This document shows, piece by piece, positions 1 through 4,467 of a stretch of 5,316 nucleotides of DNA; position 1 is the stretch's first letter, and each line of letters begins with the position of its first letter. The stretch covers positions 1 to 5,316 of the forward strand of contig JAISCJ010000065.1 in assembly GCA_031265645.1 (NCBI GenBank), in the 5' to 3' direction. Made by a program: the position numbers and the translations under genes. The stretch comes from Holosporales bacterium (lineage in GTDB: Bacteria > Pseudomonadota > Alphaproteobacteria > BNTO01). Under the pieces are notes generated by a model, which was not told the DNA's origin, did no database searches, and saw nothing but the letters and a program-made list of their open reading frames with translations.

Positions 1-240
1 AAACGAAAAATGACTTTGATCGCATTCTTAGAAACAGTGCATATCAATGAATAGCCGCGTAGGTTTTCTCGCGAGGATTTTTGCGCCAATAGTGTGTGGG
101 GAGATTCCTCAGTACGAAACAGTTGCCACCGAAACCGACGCAAAAAACTCACACAAAAGCCGAAATCTAAAAAAAATTACGTGAGCTTGAATTAGTTTAT
201 AGTTTGTGGAAGAAAACAGCTATGTTTAAAAACATTGCAT
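1..240. other. Left flank without a convincing gene
   Basis: No reading frame of useful length with a ribosome binding site is seen here. In plus frame 1 the first 18 codons are open and end at a TAG (52-54), giving a short tail that ends MTLIAFLETVHINE. This could be the C-terminus of a gene entering from the left, but it is too short to assign. An 8-bp inverted repeat (78-85 with 139-146, tttttgcg/cgcaaaaa) lies in the stretch with a 53-base loop and is not better than chance in such AT-rich DNA. The rest looks like ordinary spacer leading to the promoter region of the first gene. Confidence 0.5.
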
Positions 241-270
241 TTGACACTACACTGTTGTACGAATACCCAT
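241..270 (+). promoter_or_regulatory. Candidate promoter for the 315-1037 gene
   Basis: A perfect sigma-70 type -35 box, TTGACA, lies at 241-246. At the usual 17-base spacing the -10 position holds TACCCA (264-269), which matches TATAAT poorly, so either the -10 is weak, an activator helps, or the -35 match is accidental. If used, transcription would begin near 276, leaving a leader of about 40 bases before the start codon, which is a reasonable arrangement. No better -35/-10 pair was found between 180 and 300. Confidence 0.3.
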
Positions 271-300
271 GGTTCGAGTTTTCGATTGGTAGATAGTCCA

Positions 301-308
301 AAGGGAGG
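301..308 (+). promoter_or_regulatory. Strong Shine-Dalgarno sequence
   Basis: AAGGGAGG ends six bases before the ATG at 315. This fits the anti-Shine-Dalgarno consensus and fixes the start at 315 rather than at the second ATG (321). None of the minus-strand genes in the window has a comparable site, so this gene stands out in translation signal. Confidence 0.8.
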
Positions 309-314
309 TTTATT

Positions 315-1037
315 ATGGGAATGAGATTTGTTGGCTTTATGATAGCAATGTGTGTCATGTGTGGTGCTGGAATGACGGCAGAAGATGAGATCGAAGATGT
401 GGTTTTACCAAAGCTGTCTGTGCCAAGTGAGTATGGTGAGTTGACGTTTAAAGAAATAAAAATGCCGGAATGCTTGAATAAATATAATGATTCATCAGTT
501 AAACGTGTTCAACAAAGGTTACGAAGCGTAAAGACGATAAACAGTGCTGATCATAATGCTATACGAAGTTTAGCTTATGGACTAGCCGGCAAAGATTGTC
601 TGGAGGAGGAGTATCTTGCTGAGATTCTGGAAGAGAGTGATCTATCAAGTATTCACTTTATTAGGGATTGCATTTTTATTAGATTGTTAGAGTCAGGATC
701 ATGGGCTGATTATGGTTGGAGTTGTACAGCATTTTATTCTCCTTATCCTGAAGTAACGATCGCCCATGCTGATTCTATGCTGCACGATGGAGAAAGTGTT
801 TCCAGGAGAATTTTATACGTAGCTGGTACATATATTAATACTCTTGGATTACACAAAAAAGGAATAGGTCCATCGAACTCGTATTACGAAAGGATTGTTA
901 AGGAATTTTTGAAAAGACCTCTTCCTTCGAATAATTATGTTTCGTGGGCATTGCACATGGCTAAGTTTGATATAGAAAGCTTAGCAAATGTTGAACACTT
1001 TTTTCCTAGCTCGTTTCAGGTTAAAGGCATTTTATAA
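315..1037 (+). CDS. Exported protein of unknown function, 240 residues
   Basis: I do not recognise this family. Residues 1-22 look like a Sec signal peptide: Arg4, then a hydrophobic stretch FVGFMIAMCVMCGAG, with likely cleavage after MTA (Ala22) before an acidic segment EDEIED. Cys13 and Cys16 lie inside the hydrophobic stretch, but their context is a poor lipobox, so a lipoprotein is less likely. The predicted mature part (about 218 residues) has four cysteines (53, 95, 119, 137), which could form disulphides after export. It appears mostly helical in its central part (about 60-130), with an aromatic stretch around 130-145 (WADYGWSCTAFYSPYPE). No catalytic motif or internal repeat was seen. 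The start is fixed by a strong Shine-Dalgarno. The gene converges on the deaminase-like gene, with a palindromic element between them, so the two are not co-transcribed. A periplasmic or secreted protein is the most that can be said. Confidence 0.8.
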   Translation: MGMRFVGFMIAMCVMCGAGMTAEDEIEDVVLPKLSVPSEYGELTFKEIKMPECLNKYNDSSVKRVQQRLRSVKTINSADHNAIRSLAYGLAGKDCLEEEYLAEILEESDLSSIHFIRDCIFIRLLESGSWADYGWSCTAFYSPYPEVTIAHADSMLHDGESVSRRILYVAGTYINTLGLHKKGIGPSNSYYERIVKEFLKRPLPSNNYVSWALHMAKFDIESLANVEHFFPSSFQVKGIL

Positions 1038-1230
1038 TCTCGATTATTCAGGTGATATCGTGGTTTAGATAATGTATTATAGCTGAGCGCCTTAAGAATG
1101 TGCAAACCACAAGATCACAAAATGTTGGCTTTAAAATCGGATTAGGGTCTTGTCACGGCGCATTTTTAATGAGCTCAGCTATATGTATAAAGAATGCACA
1201 TTTTCATTTCACCTTTTTCAGACCAAGGAA
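1038..1230. other. Convergent intergenic region
   Basis: This gap separates the stop codons of the two convergent genes. Its main content is the long palindrome at 1078-1183, described separately. A small AT-only hairpin (1034-1038 with 1043-1047, loop CTCG) overlaps the stop of the plus-strand gene but is too weak to be called a terminator. No classical GC-rich stem followed by a T-run is seen for either gene, so the large palindrome may be what stops transcription from both sides. Confidence 0.6.
1073..1188. repeat. Long imperfect palindrome with flanking TGTAT direct repeats (MITE-like)
   Basis: The left arm starts at 1078 and the right arm ends at 1183. The outer 11 bases pair perfectly (TATAGCTGAGC with its complement), then pairing continues with a few mismatches and wobbles through TTAA, AATG and GC, and after a one-base bulge through ACAAGA/TCTTGT (1109-1114 with 1148-1153). 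The arms are thus about 38 bases long with a loop of about 29 bases. The five bases just outside each end are identical: TGTAT at 1073-1077 and at 1184-1188. Terminal inverted repeats with a flanking direct duplication are the layout of a miniature inverted-repeat element. An alternative is an IS630/mariner-like MITE with a TA duplication, since the ends read TA-TAGC...GCTA-TA. It could also act as a bidirectional terminator between the convergent genes. No coding capacity is present. Confidence 0.6.
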
Positions 1231-2670
1231 CTAAGGATTAGATGCAACAGGAATTGGTGGAGCTTGGATAGCTGGATGGTGGAGAATTGTTCGACAAGCT
1301 GCTGGAGCTCCAATCGTCGGCGCACCCATTCCCGGGGTAATTCTGCTGTAGATAACGTAAGGTGGAAATGTTGGGTTAAACTGCCAACGCGTAGTGTTTG
1401 AAAGTAATCTTCGTGGTATTGCAAGCTGGTTGGCCACATTCGTTTGACCTTGAACTTGAGCTGCAGCTGGACAAACTCCTGAAATATTTATGTTCGGAAT
1501 TCTGCCGGTGTTACCACTTTGTCCAGAAAATTCGGCACTAGAGCAACGATTGCTATGATTGGTTCCAAAAACAAATGGTTTATTAGAAGATAATTCGATC
1601 AAAAACGCTGCGTTTCCATTTTCAAGATTAGTTATTAATTGTAGTAGGCCAACGTTCGTCCAAGATCTCAATAAATTAGTCATTTTTTGCGCTTGTTTGT
1701 TATGTTCTGGAACGGCAGCATCATATAACCGCAAATTCATCTGCCTTGATAAACCACTCAATACTTCAGAACACCTAGCACAAGGGTCTTGATGAGAATG
1801 TATATGAAGAACCACAAGAACTATAGCCGCATCTGTTATTTGAGCTGCGTTAGCTACTTGAGTTGCTTTGGCCTGAGCAATAAGGTTTGCGATGGTTATT
1901 GGAAAAAGTGAAGAGTGAGGGCGAATTGTGGATTGGTGTAACGCTGAAGCAGTGACTGTAGGTGGATTAGTATCGAACAACCTCGCGATTATTTGGCCTT
2001 CACAACAATGATATTCACTAACGTTGGATTGAAACAACGTTCCAGTGATGCGCAAGTGATTAGCAATAGTAACTTTAGGTGGTTGTTTAATGTCTGTGTA
2101 ATACATTGAAAATCCCGCTCCAGTAATCGCATCACATTTTTGCGGAATCAATTGTCCTGATGGAATAGCCACTGCTGGCGCTGGAGCGATACCAGGTGCT
2201 GTCTCCAAATCTTCTTCAATGACCTTGCTATAAGCTTCTAAATTTCCATTATTCGGATTTCTAATAACAATTGTTATTGCTGCGGCTGCTGCTTGATTTA
2301 TGACATTTCCTGGGCGCGTCGCAATAATACGCGCTACGATATCACTCAAATGCGTGTGTACACTGTTCGCATTTTGATTCGCAACACCGTTAAATAGCCA
2401 AGTAGCAGGGGCCTGATTGACTAAAGCCGGAAAACCATTCATAGTAGGACAAGAAATTGTAAAATCGAAACTATTCTTCCATCGAAATCCTTCATCGTCT
2501 ATTCTAACATTACCGTTGATATCAAATAAATGCTCTTGATCAAATACTGTTGCCGCCGCAAACATTTCATTTATAAAGCATGTTATTGCTAATCCGAGGT
2601 AAATCGTTCTTATTTTTGAATATTTGAAGCAGTTCAATGTCATATCTATAGTTTTTAAACGATTTTCCAT
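1231..2670 (-). CDS. Exported deaminase-fold protein, 479 residues
   Basis: This is probably a secreted protein carrying a zinc-dependent deaminase domain of the CDA-like nucleotide/nucleic-acid superfamily. An N-terminal signal peptide is visible: basic KYSKIR (about 16-21), hydrophobic TIYLGLAITCFI, and likely cleavage after MFAAA (residue 40). ATG codons exist at residues 1 and 10; neither has a clear Shine-Dalgarno, and starting at Met10 would give a more typical signal length. The signature is HCCEGQ at 221-226, giving Cys222-x-Glu224 as zinc ligand and catalytic acid, followed after a hydrophobic strand (IVLVVLHIH, 283-291) by Pro296-Cys297-Ala-Arg-Cys300. In known deaminases (H/C)xE and PCxxC bind one zinc, and CxE is used by tetrameric cytidine deaminases. 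The 73-residue gap between motifs is long and suggests an insert. The N-terminal 180 residues and the Pro/Ala-rich C-terminal 80 are unrecognised. Substrate is unknown: a free nucleotide, RNA or DNA. No immunity gene is apparent beside it. Confidence 0.75.
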   Translation of the reverse strand: MENRLKTIDMTLNCFKYSKIRTIYLGLAITCFINEMFAAATVFDQEHLFDINGNVRIDDEGFRWKNSFDFTISCPTMNGFPALVNQAPATWLFNGVANQNANSVHTHLSDIVARIIATRPGNVINQAAAAAITIVIRNPNNGNLEAYSKVIEEDLETAPGIAPAPAVAIPSGQLIPQKCDAITGAGFSMYYTDIKQPPKVTIANHLRITGTLFQSNVSEYHCCEGQIIARLFDTNPPTVTASALHQSTIRPHSSLFPITIANLIAQAKATQVANAAQITDAAIVLVVLHIHSHQDPCARCSEVLSGLSRQMNLRLYDAAVPEHNKQAQKMTNLLRSWTNVGLLQLITNLENGNAAFLIELSSNKPFVFGTNHSNRCSSAEFSGQSGNTGRIPNINISGVCPAAAQVQGQTNVANQLAIPRRLLSNTTRWQFNPTFPPYVIYSRITPGMGAPTIGAPAACRTILHHPAIQAPPIPVASNP

Positions 2671-2796
2671 AAAATGATTTTAACAACATAATGGTATAAA
2701 AACCGTTAATAGAATGAAATTTTACACTTACTCGAAATGAAATAGCATACGCACAAATCAGGAAAAAAAATTGCAAATGTTGGGCGTATTTTGGTT
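2671..2796 (-). other. Leader region of the deaminase-like gene
   Basis: This spacer lies between the remnant LRR copy and the deaminase-like start. Read on the minus strand, an eight-T run (2770-2763) follows 26 bases after the remnant's stop, but no GC-containing stem precedes it, so it is not a convincing terminator. AT-rich -10-like strings occur nearer the gene (for example TATACC around 2698), without a matching -35 box. No Shine-Dalgarno is found before 2670 or before the second possible start at 2643. Confidence 0.4.
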
Positions 2797-2800
2797 CTAA

Positions 2801-2842
2801 GGATTTAATTTTTGTATAGTACTTGGGCATCCATCGAATGCA
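2801..2842 (-). repeat. 3' end repeat, copy 1 of 3
   Basis: This 42-base block covers the last codons of the LRR family gene. It matches 3183-3224 at 36 of 42 bases and also resembles 4472-4513. It encodes the conserved C-terminal cap (Ala-Phe-x-x-Cys-x-Ser-Thr-[Leu/Ile]-Gln-x-Leu-Asn-Pro). It gives homologous tracts in direct orientation between which unequal recombination could occur. Confidence 0.75.
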
Positions 2843-2935
2843 CCGTCGCCAGGGACGACACTTTGTGGAAATATTATTGTTTGCAGATTGCTACAGTAGG
2901 TGAATGCGCAACTTTCTATAGTTTTAGCAACTGGA

Positions 2936-2981
2936 AACAAATTGATTCCCCGAATAAAATTTTTGAAAAATGTACCTGCAT
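2936..2981 (-). repeat. 5' end direct repeat, copy 1 of 2
   Basis: These 46 bases match 4219-4264 with a single difference (C at 2975, T at 4258), including 39 consecutive identical bases. They contain the start codon and the first 15 codons of the LRR family. Identity ends exactly at the junction with the LRR remnant, which marks the deletion point. The near identity here, compared with the more divergent spacers and repeats, shows either strong constraint or recent exchange between copies. Confidence 0.9.
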
Positions 2982-3178
2982 GGTCCCTATCTAATATATC
3001 CAAGTATTTATTAAATAAGACTACACCATCGTTAAGAAAAAAAGAGCAGTTTAATATACCGCGAGCGAGTACCTATCTGGGAGCAGGGCTAAAAAATCAA
3101 AGCAACGAATTAATGCAACATCGGAACCCTGTTCTTCCATGAGATGAGCACGCATAAATCAATAAAAAAACACACAAT
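2982..3178 (-). other. Spacer related to 4265-4467 (duplicated leader)
   Basis: No gene is seen. Both spacers carry, in the same order on the plus strand, an AAGTATT block, a CATCG-TAAGAAAAAAA block (A-run 3037-3043 here, 4320-4328 there) and a GAGATGAGC block (3141-3149 here, 4421-4429 there). This indicates that the leader was duplicated along with the gene. On the minus strand AGGGA lies three bases before the remnant's ATG, a poorly spaced possible Shine-Dalgarno. A seven-T run follows nine bases after the stop of the next gene, but without a GC-rich stem. Confidence 0.6.
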
Positions 3179-4264
3179 TTATGGATTTAATTTTTGAAGA
3201 GTACTTAGACATCCAGGGAATGCATTATCATGAACTTCAGCATCCTTAGCGTACGTTATTTTTTGCAAGGATGTGCAATTAGAGAAAGCTCCTTCTCCGA
3301 TGCTGGTTACTGCAGGAAAATATGCTTCTACTAATGAGTTACAACCACTGAAAACCCACCAAAAAATAGTTTCGAGAATAGGACATGATATTGTTTTTAA
3401 AGAAATGCAGCCATCAAACGCACTTCCGTTAATAGTTTTCGCCAAAGGAAGCGATAATGCTGTTAATGATTGGCACAACGCAAAGGCATAGCTACCAATG
3501 GTTTGGATATCTGCAAATGATGCTGTTTTCAGTGATTCGCACACAAAGAATGCATAGTTTCCAAAGGTCGTAGATTTGTTGATTATTACATTTACAAGGC
3601 TTTTTGCATCATTAAATGCATTATAGCCAATTTCAGATGCTCCCCAATTCATGATAAATAGGTTTTGCAGTACTTTTGTGTTTCTTGCAAGGGTTGATAT
3701 ATGCGAGCGGTTAGTGCCGCTTATGGCGCCGCCGTCAAAGAATCCAAGAGATTTTAAATTTGTGCATTTGGATAGATCTATGGATGGATATCGGCAAACC
3801 AAATATAAATGTTCAAGGTTTTCCAATGTAGGCGTTGCAGGCATAGTCGTTTGCTGAAATAGCACTAGCGAGTTGGGTTGCGCACGCAGCTTTGTGACGG
3901 TTAAATCTTCCCTGATTAAAAACAGCAAAAACTCAAAACATGGATAAAATTGGCCTTCTAAATACGTATCCAGGATCGTGGTCATTAAAGCCATTGGTGG
4001 TTTGACGCTGGTTAGCACGTTGCTGAAAGCACCTTTGACCGCGAGGATATTTTGAGCGAGAATATCTCGAAAATTTTCATCTTTATTGGGACCAATGATC
4101 ATTGTGTTGGCTATAGCGTCTATGGCTTGATTGGCTGTGGATATAAAATGTTCGAGTTCTGTTGCTGAAGCAGAGAAGGCGAAGACGCATGGTGCCAACG
4201 TGCCAAAAATATGTTTAGAACAAATTGATTCCCCGAATAAAATTTTTGAAAAATGTATCTGCAT
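3179..4264 (-). CDS. Exported BspA-type leucine-rich repeat protein, 361 residues
   Basis: Residues 1-34 form a signal peptide: Lys7 and Lys17, a hydrophobic run IFGTLAPCVFAFSASA, and likely cleavage after Ala34 before TELEHF. Residues 35-220 are a family-specific region with no known motif; it includes a GPNKDENF segment (58-65) and a degenerate LRR-like stretch (about 150-220). Six consecutive 22-residue units follow from 223, with pattern L-x-x-[IV]-x-[FL]-P-x-[AV]-x-x-I-G-x-x-A-F-x-x-C-x-S, the signature of LRR_5 (BspA-like) repeats. The sixth ends in the cap LQKLNP-stop. LRR_5 proteins of other bacteria are mostly surface-bound or secreted and mediate binding to host or matrix; here that is inference. 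The start is supported by near-identity with the remnant copy, although no clear Shine-Dalgarno precedes it. It is the middle, and only complete, member of a tandem family. Confidence 0.88.
   Translation of the reverse strand: MQIHFSKILFGESICSKHIFGTLAPCVFAFSASATELEHFISTANQAIDAIANTMIIGPNKDENFRDILAQNILAVKGAFSNVLTSVKPPMALMTTILDTYLEGQFYPCFEFLLFLIREDLTVTKLRAQPNSLVLFQQTTMPATPTLENLEHLYLVCRYPSIDLSKCTNLKSLGFFDGGAISGTNRSHISTLARNTKVLQNLFIMNWGASEIGYNAFNDAKSLVNVIINKSTTFGNYAFFVCESLKTASFADIQTIGSYAFALCQSLTALSLPLAKTINGSAFDGCISLKTISCPILETIFWWVFSGCNSLVEAYFPAVTSIGEGAFSNCTSLQKITYAKDAEVHDNAFPGCLSTLQKLNP
3183..3224 (-). repeat. 3' end repeat, copy 2 of 3
   Basis: This is the second copy of the 42-base C-terminal cap block, matching copy 1 at 36 and copy 3 at 34 of 42 bases. 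It lies at the end of the complete LRR gene. Confidence 0.75.
4219..4264 (-). repeat. 5' end direct repeat, copy 2 of 2
   Basis: This is the start of the complete LRR gene, 45 of 46 bases identical to 2936-2981. In this copy the signal peptide continues in frame beyond the block (SKHIFGTLAPC), whereas in the remnant the sequence changes at once to LRR code. Confidence 0.9.
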
Positions 4265-4467
4265 AAGCTAGGTTCGATATGCTTAAGTATTGCTAGAATA
4301 AACATACCCCATCGCTAAGAAAAAAAAAGAGGACTTTAGTATTGCGTATGCGATTACCTAAATGGGAAATATTGCGAAAAAAAATGAATGGATGCGACGC
4401 GCTAAAACCTCGCGTCGCCTGAGATGAGCCGTTCGTATTAATAAACAAAACGCTGCTTAATGAATTG
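4265..4467 (-). other. Spacer between LRR genes, with leader of the middle copy
   Basis: No gene is seen. This spacer is homologous to 2982-3178 (shared AAGTATT, CATCG-TAAG plus A-run, and GAGATGAGC blocks). Read on the minus strand it contains first a GC-rich hairpin after the upstream gene and then the leader of the middle LRR gene. No good Shine-Dalgarno or -35/-10 pair is seen before 4264. The conserved leader blocks are the best guess for shared control signals. Confidence 0.55.
4377..4418 (-). terminator. Probable rho-independent terminator of the right-hand LRR gene
   Basis: On the minus strand a perfect 8-bp GC-rich stem (GCGACGCG at 4418-4411 pairing with CGCGTCGC at 4401-4394, loop of nine bases) lies about 50 bases after the stop at 4468. 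A run of eight T follows at 4384-4377. The nine-base gap between stem and T-run is longer than ideal, so efficiency may be modest. On the plus strand no T-run follows the stem. The stem is absent from the homologous spacer at 2982-3178. Confidence 0.6.

Larger units (their letters stand above)
2797..2981 (-). pseudogene. Decayed LRR_5 protein gene: signal peptide and last repeats only
   Basis: The ATG at 2981 begins MQVHFSKILFGESIC, almost identical to the first 15 residues of the complete copy (MQIHFSKILFGESIC). Similarity stops abruptly at 2936. From there the minus strand encodes, in another frame, a final LRR pair beginning FPVAKTIESCAFTYCSNLQ and ending IQKLNP-stop. That matches residues 316-361 of the complete protein (FPAVTSIGEGAFSNCTSLQ ... 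LQKLNP). Read from its own ATG, the signal frame stops at 2916 after 21 codons. The LRR half is open from 3003, but then the signal sequence is out of frame. About 300 codons of the interior are missing. The simplest explanation is a deletion within a formerly intact tandem copy. It is unlikely to make a working exported protein, though a 68-residue product from 3003 cannot be excluded. Confidence 0.85.

Noticed and set aside
1..54. Possible C-terminal end of a transposase or other gene at the left edge
   Set aside because: Only 18 codons are visible and no motif can be recognised; kept as a note under the left flank.
78..146. 8-bp inverted repeat tttttgcg/cgcaaaaa
   Set aside because: Short, AT-rich, with a 53-base loop; expected by chance.
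1150..1401. Plus-strand open frame opposite the end of the deaminase-like gene
   Set aside because: It lies antisense to real code, starts inside the palindrome, and its composition (many Trp, Arg, Ser, Cys) looks like translated antisense.
2671..2760. Promoter boxes before the deaminase-like gene
   Set aside because: Several AT-rich -10-like strings exist, but none has a -35 box at 16-18 bases.
2567..2830. Minus-strand open frame of 87 codons overlapping the remnant and the deaminase start
   Set aside because: It overlaps the well-supported signal peptide of the deaminase-like gene and the LRR remnant in another frame, has no ribosome binding site and no recognisable protein character.
4120..4305. 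Minus-strand open frame overlapping the start of the complete LRR gene
   Set aside because: Out of frame with the conserved signal peptide, and not conserved in the remnant copy.
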